A stretch of DNA of 37,959 bases from Verrucomicrobiota bacterium. GTDB lineage: Bacteria > Verrucomicrobiota > Kiritimatiellia > SS1-B-03-39 > UBA6053. Of this stretch, positions 1-9,000 are shown one piece after another. The notes below the pieces were generated by a model. That model saw nothing but the letters and a program-made list of their open reading frames with translations, made no database searches and was not told the origin of the DNA. The DNA lies in NCBI GenBank assembly GCA_020831625.1, contig JAFIGD010000047.1:1-37959 (forward strand), given 5' to 3'. The position numbers were made by a program, and so were the translations under genes. Every line of letters starts with the position of its first letter. The first letter of the stretch is position 1.

Positions 1-205
1 TGCCCGCCAGCGCTTCCTCGAGGTTGGTGAACCCGTCCCCGTCATCATCCCCGTGTGGATCGGTCAACGGACCGTACAGCGCCTCCCACACATCGCTGGC
101 CCCGCTGCCGCTTTCGTCCATAAAAACCTGCGCAGGCAATGGGAAAAAAGCCTGAAAAACCAGCCACAGGCCGAAAATCCTCTTGAATTTGAGAAAATTA
201 TTCAT
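1..205 (-). CDS. Secreted protein with calcium-binding-like acidic repeat (5' part only)
   Basis: The frame begins at the ATG complementary to 203-205 and is still open at the left edge, so only the first 68 residues are visible. They show a basic start (MNNFLKFKR), a hydrophobic core (IFGLWLVFQAFFPLP) and an AQ-V cleavage-like site, which reads as a Sec signal peptide. The mature part begins FMDESGSGASDVWEALYG and reaches an acidic DPHGDDDGDGFTNLEEALAG stretch. Such D-x-D-x-DG-x-N-x-EE segments resemble the thrombospondin type 3 or EF-hand-like calcium loops common in secreted Verrucomicrobiota proteins. No Shine-Dalgarno sequence is clear. The enzymatic role, if any, lies outside the window. 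Confidence 0.72.
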   Translation of the reverse strand, partial: MNNFLKFKRIFGLWLVFQAFFPLPAQVFMDESGSGASDVWEALYGPLTDPHGDDDGDGFTNLEEALAG

Positions 206-397
206 TGGCGATGCCACTTGATTCAAACGAAAGGGGGGAGGTTTGACAATAAGTGTTTAATAGCACACCTCGTGCCAGAAAACGTTGAGGGTGATATGGG
301 GAGAAGGGGTGGCAAACGGGAGAATGAGTTGCTAATTCCCGGGGGCTCCGTATGCTGTAACAAGGGATCATGATGACCCCGATAAGGAAACGATCAA
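206..397. other. Intergenic region between divergent genes
   Basis: This 192-bp gap separates the left-edge secreted protein gene (minus) from glsB (plus), so it should hold both promoters. I see no convincing -35/-10 pair. GACCCCGATA at 375-384 resembles one half of the stress motif found elsewhere in the window but has no matching GGGT half at the right spacing. Confidence 0.4.
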
Positions 398-661
398 ATG
401 AATAATGAATCAATGACCCTGCTTGGCGTGGTGATTATGGGCGGTTTGGCCGGATGGATTTCAGGTTTGCTGATGAAAGGGTCCGGTTTCGGACTGTTCG
501 GCAATATCGTGGTGGGAATCCTTGGCGCGATTTTCGGCGGATGGCTTTTCCGTCAGTTGGGCATCACCACGGGCACCGAGTTTTTGAGTTCCCTGATTAC
601 GGCCGTTGTGGGCGCCATGTCGCTGCTCTTCCTGATTTCGCTGGTCAAGCGAAAGCGATAG
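398..661 (+). CDS. GlsB/YeaQ/YmgE family stress response membrane protein
   Basis: This 87-residue protein is built of three hydrophobic segments (about residues 7-25, 31-50 and 62-80) rich in glycine, with GLLMKGSGFGLFGNIVVG between the first two and a basic KRKR tail. This is the signature of the transglycosylase-associated (GlsB/YeaQ) family, small inner-membrane proteins induced by envelope, acid or stationary-phase stress whose molecular role is unsettled. AAGGA lies 9 bp before the ATG. The length is normal for the family. The 3' half of the gene and the repeat that follows were copied to 1822-1998. Family assignment is firm; function is not. Confidence 0.9.
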   Translation: MNNESMTLLGVVIMGGLAGWISGLLMKGSGFGLFGNIVVGILGAIFGGWLFRQLGITTGTEFLSSLITAVVGAMSLLFLISLVKRKR

Positions 662-689
662 ACGGGAAAAGCTTCAGCTGATCGGTGGG

Positions 690-733
690 TGCGATCAGGC
701 GGCGGGCAAGGGCTCCGTATGATTGCACCCTGC
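690..733 (+). repeat. Partial CCCCGGAGGGG-family repeat arm
   Basis: The stretch after glsB (GTGCGATCAGGCGGCGGGCA, then AGGGCTCCGTAT) matches the arm that precedes complete repeats at 838-874 and 1952-1989, but the CCCCTCCGGGG core is broken here. It is shared with the duplicated glsB fragment downstream, so it was part of the copied segment. Confidence 0.65.
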
Positions 734-734
734 A

Positions 735-845
735 CGCCGCCCCGGAGGGGCGAAATCGGTTAGCCCAGGGTCAGGAGCGCGCCAGCGCTCCGCAGCCCTG
801 GGATTTGCGGTCAAAAAAATAGGTGCGCCCCGGAGGGGTGCGATC
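735..845 (-). repeat. Composite REP-like element, copy 1
   Basis: Two CCCCGGAGGGG palindromes (near 740 and 829) bracket a longer stem formed by CCCAGGG and CCCTGGG with an internal GCGCGCCAGCGC. The body reads GGTTAGCCCAGGGTCAGGAG on the plus strand, which is the reverse of copies 2, 3 and 5. The structure resembles elements mobilised by REP-associated tyrosine transposases, one of which lies at 2296-2748. Short open frames across it are products of the GC-rich repeat rather than genes. Confidence 0.75.
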
Positions 846-874
846 AGGCGGCGGGCAAGGGCTCCGTATCGATT

Positions 875-977
875 GCACCCCTCCGGGGCGCACGGACATT
901 ATATGACCCTCCCACCCAGGGCTGCGGTCGTTCCTCCCTGACCCTGGGCTAACCGATCTTGCCCCTCCGGGGCAGGG
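875..977 (+). repeat. Composite REP-like element, copy 2
   Basis: This is the inverted partner of copy 1. GCACCCCTCCGGGGCGCAC at 875-893 and GCCCCTCCGGGGC near 961 flank the body CCCAGGGCTGCGGTCGTTCC... CCCTGGGCTAACCGAT. Copies 1 and 2 together make a head-to-head pair like a bacterial interspersed mosaic element. A further half core (CCCCGGAGGG) follows near 1000. Confidence 0.75.
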
Positions 978-1030
978 TCCGCCGCATCGAAATGCCCGCC
1001 CCGGAGGGATGTGGTCGGGTGGAGGTCATC

Positions 1031-1465
1031 TCAGCATGCTGCAAACCGAATCACGGTCAAGCCTTCTTTTTCTGCGGCATCACATAGGCGGTTGTCTTCG
1101 CTGAGGAATGAAAGGTTCATCTTGGATTCGTCCCTCAAGACCAGCGATGCCGCCAGTTGTAATGCGTCAGCAGATCGGAGAGTATGTCTGAGTAAAAGAG
1201 CTTCCGCCAATGTTTTCAAGGATTCAGACGGCAGGACTCTGGTGCTGATGCTTTCAAAATAACGAAGTCTTTCGCGCGCTTCCATAAACTGGTCATGGCT
1301 GAGTCGACCTTCACGCCGTTTGCGAGCCATGGCCGAGACACATTCCACAGGTGTTCCCCACCAGATATACAGTTGAGGCGCCTGCCGGAAAATCGTTTTA
1401 GCTGTGTTAGAATAAATTTCGTCCACAACCAAGGGCAGGAGGCTGGAGCTGTCCCAGAAGTTCAA
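1031..1465 (-). CDS. PIN-domain toxin of a type II toxin-antitoxin pair (VapC-like)
   Basis: This 144-residue protein opens with the PIN-domain start MNFWDSSSLLPLVVDE, where Asp5 is the first metal ligand. Further acidic positions follow in RSADALQLAASLVL and FLSEDNRLCDAAEKEGL, which match the conserved PIN carboxylates. Such proteins are Mg-dependent endoribonucleases that cleave tRNA or rRNA when freed of antitoxin. The start overlaps the antitoxin stop by 4 bp (ATGA), typical of translational coupling. The pair sits between glsB and its truncated copy, in repeat-rich DNA. PIN family is clear; the RNA target is unknown. Confidence 0.86.
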   Translation of the reverse strand: MNFWDSSSLLPLVVDEIYSNTAKTIFRQAPQLYIWWGTPVECVSAMARKRREGRLSHDQFMEARERLRYFESISTRVLPSESLKTLAEALLLRHTLRSADALQLAASLVLRDESKMNLSFLSEDNRLCDAAEKEGLTVIRFAAC

Positions 1466-1767
1466 CGTCCTTCCTTGCGTTCTTCGAGGAGTGCATCAAG
1501 GACTCCTGCAGGTTGTGTGCAGGGAAATTCATTTATTTCAGCAAAATCAGGGAGAACCTGTGTCGGTTTATCGGGAAGCGCAATGATTCCTTGTGCGGCC
1601 ATTTCGGATAATCGTTTTTGGGGTTCATCGTCAAGGGTCTTTGCAATGGGTACCAATTTGGCAATGGGTTTTTTGCGATCCAAAATGGTCACCGTTTCCC
1701 CTGTTTGCACCAGATGGAGCAAACGACTGAGTTCATTTTTTGCGGTGGAAATATTGCTGGTTATCAT
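1462..1767 (-). CDS. Phd/YefM-type antitoxin of the VapBC-like pair
   Basis: This 101-residue protein begins MITSNISTAKNELSRLLHLV and continues GETVTILDRKKPIAKLVPI, the standard Phd/YefM N-terminal DNA-binding fold. The C-terminal half (LPDFAEINEF to LLEERKEGR) is the likely toxin-binding tail. It is the first gene of the pair, as usual, and probably represses its own promoter. No Shine-Dalgarno is visible. The predicted -10 ends 6 bp before the ATG, so the mRNA may be leaderless. Confidence 0.85.
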   Translation of the reverse strand: MITSNISTAKNELSRLLHLVQTGETVTILDRKKPIAKLVPIAKTLDDEPQKRLSEMAAQGIIALPDKPTQVLPDFAEINEFPCTQPAGVLDALLEERKEGR

Positions 1768-1801
1768 ATAGCTAACATAGCCAGATTTTTCAGGGGGTCA
1801 A
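1768..1801 (-). promoter_or_regulatory. Predicted promoter of the toxin-antitoxin operon, with direct repeats
   Basis: On the minus strand, TTGACC (1796-1801) and TATGTT (1774-1779) are separated by 16 bp, a fair sigma-70-type match. The start site would fall at about 1767, the A of the antitoxin ATG. GCTAT occurs twice, 9 bp apart (GCTATGTTAGCTAT), across and just after the -10, which would suit an autorepressing antitoxin. This is a prediction from sequence alone. Confidence 0.5.
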
Positions 1802-1821
1802 TTTTTTTCTCTGCTGGATGT

Positions 1822-1998
1822 CTGATGAAAGGGTCCGGTTTCGGACTGTTACGTTCCCTGATTATGACCGTGGTGGGTGCCATGTCGCTGCTTTTCCTTA
1901 TTTCGCTGGTCAAGCGAAAGCGGTAGCCGGGAGAAGTTTCAGCATATCGGTGGGTGCGATCAGACGGCGGGCAAGGGCTCCGTATCGATTGCACCCCT
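1822..1998 (+). pseudogene. Truncated duplicate of the glsB 3' end plus its trailing repeat
   Basis: Positions 1822-1850 repeat 470-498 exactly, and 1853-1998 match 588-733 at roughly 85-90% by eye. The 89 bp in between are replaced by 2 bp, a net loss of 29 codons, so the frame is kept. It can still encode LMKGSGFGLL joined to RSLIMTVVGAMSLLFLISLV and KRKR, from the ATG at 1825 to the TAG ending at 1926. Most differences from the parent are synonymous or conservative. It lacks the first membrane segment and part of the second, and has no clear ribosome binding site, so it is most likely a gene remnant. Confidence 0.7.
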
Positions 1999-2091
1999 CC
2001 GGGGCGCGCATCAATATATAATCCTCCCACCCAGGGCTGCGGTCGTACCTCCCTGACCCTGGGCTAACCGATCTTGCCCCTCCGGGGCAGG
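1990..2091 (+). repeat. Composite REP-like element, copy 3
   Basis: The element has GCACCCCTCCGGGGCGC at its left, the body CCCAGGGCTGCGGTCGTACC, and GCCCCTCCGGGGCAGG at its right, in the same orientation as copies 2 and 5. It directly follows the truncated glsB copy. Confidence 0.75.
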
Positions 2092-2142
2092 TGCCGCGAC
2101 CTCTGTTATGGCCGCCCCTGAGAGGGCTGATCGAACCACGCA

Positions 2143-2280
2143 GGCCGCCCCGGAGGGGCGAAAGCGGTTAGCCCAGGGTCAGGAGCGCGCTAGCGCTCCG
2201 CAGCCCTGGGGCGCGCCAGCGCTCCGCAGCCCTGGGAAACGCGAACAAAATAAGACGGGGCGCCCCGGAGGGGTGCGATC
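2143..2280 (-). repeat. Composite REP-like element, copy 4, with internal tandem duplication
   Basis: This copy is in the opposite orientation to copies 3 and 5 and lies immediately beyond the 3' end of the RAYT gene. A 26-bp piece of its stem is doubled in tandem (2185-2210 and 2211-2236), with one C/T difference between the two. With copy 5 it brackets the transposase gene as an inverted pair. Confidence 0.75.
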
Positions 2281-2295
2281 GGACCGGTGGCAACT

Positions 2296-2748
2296 TCATT
2301 CCCACATAAACCGCTCATCCCCTTCATACCCATGCGCCTTCAAAAACCGGCGGAACTCATCCTGAAAGGTTTCCTTTTTGTGATGCTCTTCCTGATTTTG
2401 AATGTATGCCCTGACCCTGGGGATCGTGGATTGGCTTACCGAGAAGGATCCGTATTTCATCTGCCAGGTGAAATGATGCGGACATTTTTTAGCATCATTT
2501 ACCCATCGGCTGCTTGCGCTTTTGATGTGTTTGACCATGTCGGAGGGGGCGATGCTTTGGTGGTAATAGGCCAGAATATGAATGTGATCCGCCACCCCGC
2601 CGATCTCAATCAGGGAGCCTTTGTGTTCACGCAGAATTCCCCCGATGTATTTGTACAATTCCTCCTGAAACGATTTGAGAATCAGAGGTTCACGGTTTTT
2701 GGTCGAGAAAACCAGATGATAACAATGGTGGACGTAGCTCATGCACAT
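2296..2748 (-). mobile_element. REP-associated tyrosine transposase (RAYT, Y1_Tnp/IS200-like)
   Basis: This 150-residue single-domain HUH transposase shows MSYVHHCYHLVFSTKNREPLI at its start, the HUH pair in GGVADHIHILAYY, and RVRAYIQNQEEHHKKETFQ, where the tyrosine before IQNQ is the likely DNA-linked nucleophile. RAYTs cut and rejoin single-stranded DNA at REP hairpins and are thought to spread them, usually as single-copy domesticated genes. Full-length composite repeats lie on both sides in inverted orientation. The ATG at 2748 or the in-frame ATG at 2742 could be the start; neither has a clear Shine-Dalgarno. All catalytic positions appear intact. Confidence 0.9.
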
Positions 2749-2805
2749 GATGTGTAAAATTTATACCCGGCATGCAAATGAATTTTTGTTGATTTTTGTG
2801 ATACG

Positions 2806-2925
2806 CAAGGGCTCCGCATCGATTGCACCCCTCCGGGGCGCACGGGCGTAATGTGATCCTTGGACCCAGGGCTGCGGTCGTACCTCCCTGACCCTGGGCT
2901 AACCGATCTTGCCCCTCCGGGGAAG
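2806..2925 (+). repeat. Composite REP-like element, copy 5
   Basis: It lies upstream of the RAYT gene start. AAGGGCTCCGCATCGATTGC leads into CACCCCTCCGGGGCGCAC, then the body CCCAGGGCTGCGGTCGTACC and GCCCCTCCGGGG. It is the inverted partner of copy 4 across the transposase gene. Confidence 0.75.
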
Positions 2926-2980
2926 GTGCCGCACCATCCTGCAGGGGACCCTGGTGGGGCAGGTGCTATAATTTCACAAT

Positions 2981-3006
2981 GGCCGCCCCGGAGGGGTGCG
3001 ATCGGA
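2981..3006 (-). repeat. Solitary REP-like core next to the glucan synthase stop codon
   Basis: GCCGCCCCGGAGGGGTGCGA contains one CCCCGGAGGGG palindrome ending about a dozen bases beyond the glucan synthase stop codon (3018-3020, minus strand). It may act in 3'-end protection or termination of that transcript, which is inference. Confidence 0.6.
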
Positions 3007-3017
3007 CGGTGGTCATG

Positions 3018-6000
3018 CTACCCCCGCACCCGAACCTCCACATGATGCTCCCGGCGGTCGTTTTGAAGGTGGAGGGGGGCGGGTTCCGGGGCAGCGGGGT
3101 CGCGGGTGAGGGTGATGTGGTAAACGGTCTGATGGTAGCGGTAATGGACTTTGTAGCCGGGCCAGGTTTTGGGGATCAGGGGGCGGAAGTGGAGGCGGTC
3201 GCCCTGTTTGTGGATGCCGAGGAGGGTCTCGACGAGCAGGCGGTACATCCAGCCGGCGGAGCCGGTGTACCAGGTCCATCCGCCGCGGCCGATGTGGGGG
3301 GGCTCGCCGTAGATGTCGGCGACGGCGACGTAAGGTTCGACTTTGTAGGTGGCTATGGCTTCGGGACTGTCGCCGTGGTGAACGGGGTTGAGGAGGTTGA
3401 AGAGTTCCCAGGCGCGGTCCGTGTCGCCGAGTTTGGCGAAGGCCATCGCGGTCCAGATGGCGGCGTGGGTGTATTGTCCGCCGTTTTCGCGAACGCCGGG
3501 GATGTACCCCTTGATGTAACCGGGCTCGAGGTCGGAGGTGTCGAAGGGGGGATCGAAGAGCTGGATGAGTCCGTCTTCGCGGCGCACAAGGCGTTCATTG
3601 ACGGCTGCCATGGCTTCTTTGGACCGGGCGGGGTCCCCGGCCCCGCTGAGCACGGACCAGCTTTGAGGAAGAGAGTCAATCTGACATTCGGGGCTCTGGG
3701 CGGACCCGAGGGGCACACCGTTGTCGAACCAGGCGCGTTTGTACCAGCCGCCGTCCCAGGCGTTGGCCTCGATGTTTTTCTGAAGCTGTGAGGCCTGTTC
3801 GCGGCAGCGCGCGGCGAAGGGCTCGTCCTGTCGGGTGTCGGCAAGGTCGGCGAATTGATGGAGCACGTCGAAGAGGAAAAACGCGAGCCACACGCTTTCG
3901 CCTTTGCCTTCGGGACCGACCTGGTTCATGCCGTCGTTCCAGTCGCCGCAGCCGATGAGAGGCAGTCCGTGTTGGCCGAAGTTCAGTCCGTTTTCAATGG
4001 CGCGCACGCAATGCTCGTAAAGACTGGCTCTTTCCTCGGACCGCTGCGGCTGGTCGAAATAGGCTTCTTCATCATCATTGACGGGTCGGCCTTCGAGGAA
4101 GGGGACGATCTCATCGAGGACCCCGCTGTCGCCGACGCACGTGACGTAGTGGCAGGTGACGAAGGGGAGCCAGAGATAGTCGTCGGAAAAGTGGGTGCGC
4201 ACCCCGCGTCCGCTCGGCGGATGCCACCAGTGCTGCACGTCGCCTTCGACGAACTGATGCGCGGCGGCGAGGAGGAGGTGGCCGCGAATGAGGGCGGGTT
4301 CGCTGTGCACGAGGGCGAGGCTGTCCTGCAACTGGTCGCGGAATCCGTAGGCGCCGCCGGACTGGTAGAATCCGCTGCGTCCCCACATCCGGCAGCTCAG
4401 GGTTTGATAGAGCAGCCAGCCGTTGGCCATGAGATTGACAGCGGGGTCGGGGGTGTCGAGATTGACGGCACCGAGGGTGCGGTTCCAGTACTCCCACACG
4501 CCTTCGAGCGCCTTGCGTCCGGCATGGGGCTGACGGTAGCGGCGAATGAGGGTGGTGGCGTCGGCCTTGTCGCGCCCCACGCCGAGGCGGAAGGTGGTTT
4601 CGCGGCTTTGGCCGTCGGCGAGTTCGAAGCTGACCTGAATGGCGCCGCAGGGGTCGAGTCCGGCACCGACGTTCCCGGAGAGGCGGCCGCGCGTGAGGGC
4701 TGCAGGTTGGGCGAGGCTACCGTTGCGACCGATGAATTCCCTGCGGTCGGCGGTCAGCGAACAGCGGGTCTCATCCACATCGAGAAAGGCGATGCGGTCC
4801 ATGAAATCGTTGTTGTAGGTGTTGCGCGCAAGGAGGGCTCCGCTTTGGGAATCGATTTCGGTTTGCACGTGCATCAAACTTTTGGCGCGGAGATCGCCGA
4901 GCACCCACTCCCAGTAGCCGGTGGCGGACAGGCGGCGGGATTGACCGGAGAGATTGCGCAGCTTGAGGGTGGCGAATTTAACCGGGGCGTCCATGGCCAC
5001 GTAGATCCACAGTTCGGAGGCGATGCCGTGTTCCTGGTGTTCGAAGACCGTATAACCGAAACCGTGGCGAATCACGTAGGGGGTGTTTCCGCGGGCGGGA
5101 CCGGGGGTGGGCGACCAGACCTGCCCGCTTTGTTCGTCGCGCAGGTAAAAGGCTTCGCCGGGGGTGTCGCGCACGCTGTCGTTGTTCCAGGGGGTGATGC
5201 GGAATTCGTGGGCGTTTTCAATCCAGGTGTAGCCGCCGCCACTTTCGGAAACCACGGTGCCGAAGGTCCGGTTGGCGATGACGTTGATCCAGGGCGCGGG
5301 GGTGTGCTGGCCGGGCTGGAGGGTGATGACGTATTCGCGTCCGTCGCGGGTGAAACCTCCGCAACCGTTGTGAAACAGCAGGTCCCGTTTGGCCAGGGGC
5401 GGCGCGGGGAAGGTTGCTTTGCCCCTTTCCGTGACCAACAGAGGGATGTCGGGTTCGGGGAGGCGGTGGCGTTCGACCTGATGCTGAAAGCTACCTTTGT
5501 TGTCCTCGAGTACCACGCGGGCCACGGCCTGAAGCAGCACCAGATCCTCCTGCGGAATCTGATCGAGCCGCCGCAGGAAAATGCCGCCGCGCTGATCGAG
5601 CATTTTGGCCTCCACCCCGGAGCTGATGCGCTCGGTGATTTGCTGATGCAGGGACTGATGGTAAACGGAGTGGTCGCCGTTGAGAATGACCAGCTCCACA
5701 GTGAGTCCTTTGGTCCGCCAGTAGGCGTGGGCGCGGATCGCCTGCTGGACCAGATCGATTTTATTGATGTCGCTGATGCGCAGCAGAATGATGGGCGAAT
5801 CCCCGGAAATGCCGTAGCTCCAGAGTCCGGTTTGCCCGCGGCGGTTTTGACGCAGCACGCCCGGGGGCGTGCGGCGGGCGGGATCGGCATAAATCAGGGC
5901 GCTGGTAAGATGCCCGTAGACCTGGGCCTCGGCTTCGGTGATGTTGAGGTGATGCAGGGTGACCTGACTGTGGGTCCAGGCGAGATCAAAGGCGCGGTTG

Positions 6001-9000
6001 CTCATGCGCGGACTTTGGTACTGCTCCACGCGGGAGAGCGCGATTTCCCGGGTTTCGCAGACGCCGAGGACCAGATGCACGGTGCTGCTTTGGCGGGGAG
6101 CCAGGGTAATGATCCGGCGCAGGGAAACCACCGGATCAAGCACGGACCCGACGGTGTTGGAGAGGGGGCCGCTTTCACGCAGGGCCAGAGGACGGGTGAG
6201 TGATCCGCCGCGTCCGATAAAGCGGGCGCGGTCGGTTTCGCAACTGACCTCGCCGGTATCGCCGTTGTGGCCTACAAAGAGATGCAGCAGCCAGGGCGGG
6301 GTTTCGTCAACGGAACGGGGACGGCGGGTGCAGAGCAGGGAGGAGGTGGCGGCGGTGAATTCGGTTTGCACAAAGAGATTGCTGAAGGCGGGATGCGAGG
6401 CATCGGCGGCGGCAGGGGCGAGCACGACTTCGCCGTAACTCGTGAGTTCAATTCTCCGGGTGTCCCTGGAATTGTTGGTGAGGGTGATGCGGCGGACTTC
6501 GACATCGTCCTCGGGGGAAACACAGAGTTCGGTGTGCACCGCAATCCCGTGATGACGCTGTTTGAACTCGGCGCGGGCCTGGGAGAAAATCGCCTCGTGG
6601 CTCTGGCCTTCGACGCGGGTCGGCTGATGGGCGGCGGACCACATGTCCCCGCTGTCGACATCGCGGAGATACACAAAGAGCCCCCAGCAGTCGCGGGTGG
6701 CGTCCTCGCGCCAGCGGGTGACCGCGAGGTCGCGCCAGCGGCTGGAGCCGGCCCCGGCGCTGCTGATGAGCACGTGGTAGCTTCCGTTGGAGAGCAAATG
6801 CACTTCGGGGGTGACGGGTGCGGGATCGGGCATGACCCGCATGGTGGACTGCTTGTCGGCGCTGAGCAGGTCCGGATCTTCTAAATCCAGATCGGCGGCC
6901 AGAACCCCGGCCCCGGTTTTGGGCACCCGCTCCTGAAGCAGAAATCCGGTGGCTTTAAGCGGGGGGCAGTTCATAAACCGTTTCTGCATGGGCTGACCGC
7001 GCAGAAAACTCAGCAGGGCCAGCAGGCTCATGCCCTGGTGGTGGGCCATGTAGGAAAGCAGGGTGGCGCTTTTTTCATTGGGAAGTTGGCGGGAGGGGGT
7101 GTAGTCAACCGCCTCGTAAAATCCGTATTCCCCCTCGCGCCCTTCGGCGCGGAGCCGCTGGAGATTTTCGCAGGCGAGGCGCGGAGAGATCATCAGCGCC
7201 ATCACACTGGCGTAGGGGGCAATGACCAGATCTTCGGCGAGGCCGCGTTTGAGTCCGATGCCGGGGGAGCCGAAGGCGCGGTATTGATAGTTGAAATGAA
7301 TGTCGGTGCGGTTGTAGCCCGATTCGGAAATGCCCCAGGGCACCTTGCGCAGGTGTCCGTAGTCCACCTGCTGCGCCACGGCGGCGCGGCAACTGTGGTC
7401 GAGCAGGGTTTTTTCGTGGGAGGGCATGACCAGATTCGGCATGAGGTATTCGAACATGGAGCCGCTCCAGGACACCAGAATCGGATCCCGGTTGGAGGAC
7501 ACCAGCAGTCGGCTGAGGGTGAACCAGTGTTTTTGCGGAATTTGTCCGAGGGCGACCGCCACGTAACTGCCCAGCCGCGCCTCGGAGGCCAGCAGATCGT
7601 AGTAGCCGGTGTCGAAACGGCGTTCGCTGAGGTTGTAGCCGGTGCGGAAGAGATCCCGTGCTTTGTCGTAGAGGAAGGTGAAATCCATTTGCGCGAAGGC
7701 GTCCGCGCGGTCCGCGAGTTCCTCCAGGGCGGTCATTAAGGACACAGCGGCGGGCACGCCGCGCGCGCTCTGTTGACGCAGGGTGGGATCGAGGCTGTCC
7801 GCGGGTTCGGGCATCAGGTCCCGCAACTCCCGGAGCTGGGCTTCAGCGGTCTCTTGGAGGCGTTGAAACCAAATCTCCTGTTCAGAAGAGAGCGGGATGA
7901 CGCGTTCGGAAAGCTGTTGAATGTGTTCCTTCACCTGCTCCAAGTGTGCCAGGCCTTCAGATAAAGAATCCGGCACGCCGGAAAGCATCCGGCCGAGTTC
8001 CTGGAGCACCGGATCATCCGGCGCAAGCGCCGTGAGCACGTGCAGGGTGTCGCGCAGGCCGGAGAAAATCCGTTCGGAGAAGAGGGGTTCGTCGGCGAGG
8101 CCGCGAAGACCGGAACCGAGGGTGAGCAAATGACCGGCGAGGTTTCCGCTGTCGACGCTGGAAAGGTAAATCGGGAGCAGCGGTTCCAGGCTGCGGGTGT
8201 CGTACCAATTGTAGAAGTGACCGTGTTTGCGCGGCATGCGGTCAAAGGTGGCGAGGCTGTTGCGGGTGCGCTCCGCGAGTCCGCCGAGGGTCAGGTACCC
8301 GAAATCGCGGGCGGCGAGATTGGCCAGCAGGGACAGTCCCATATTGGTGGGAGAGGTGCGGTGGGCGATGCGCGGCCCGTGGGCCTCCTGGAAATTGTCG
8401 GGGGGCAGCCAATTCTCTTCGGCGGTGACGAAGGTTTCAAAAAAGGACCAGGTTTTGCGCGCGCACTCTCCGAGGAAGCCGATCTGTTCCGCGGAGAGCC
8501 CCGGCTGTTTGGCGGAGAGGGACTGACTGCATTTCCAGGCGAGTCCGGGGGCGAGTATCCAGAGCAACAGGACCGGCAGAGCCCCCGGCAGATTCGCGGG
8601 TGCCCAGAGGGCAAGTATTCCGGCGGTGATCAGCGCGAGAACCGGCGAAAAGGCCATGGTGCGGAAGTGGCGGGGGAGGCTGTCACGGCCGCGGAGCGCG
8701 GCGTCGCCGGAGGTTTGCCACTCCAGCAGATGTTTGCGGGAAACGAAAACCCGGTAGCAGGTCCGGAAGACGGCATCCAGGTTCGTCAGCGTTTCGTGGG
8801 GCATCATGGCCAGCGTGAACCCGGTCCGCCCGGCGAGCCGCAGCGCCGCCTTTCCTTCCGCCCGCAGATGCTGCCTCCAGGGAATGCTCGCGGATTTGCG
8901 GGGCAGGGAACTCAGGGCGGAGAGCAGGCCGGAGAGTCCGACGAGAACCAGGGCTGCAACCGCTCCCGAAAGGCCGCCGTTCGGCACGAGGAAAAACAAG

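Noticed and set aside
362-397. Possible fifth stress-motif site upstream of glsB (GACCCCGATA)
   Set aside because: The matching GGGT half is not at the right distance and no -10 follows 21-22 bp later.
723-941. Short open frames across the repeats at 723-941, 2108-2365 and 2860-3045
   Set aside because: They translate CCCCGGAGGGG repeats, have Arg/Pro/Gly-rich products, and recur with the repeat rather than with a gene.
735-3006. CRISPR array
   Set aside because: The repeats alternate in orientation, are unevenly spaced, and lack uniform spacers or cas genes.
3855-6203. Very long plus-strand open frame (782 codons) and several other long frames opposite the glucan synthase
   Set aside because: They are antisense shadows of the GC-rich 2816-codon gene, with repetitive Gly/Val/Ala-rich composition and no family motifs.
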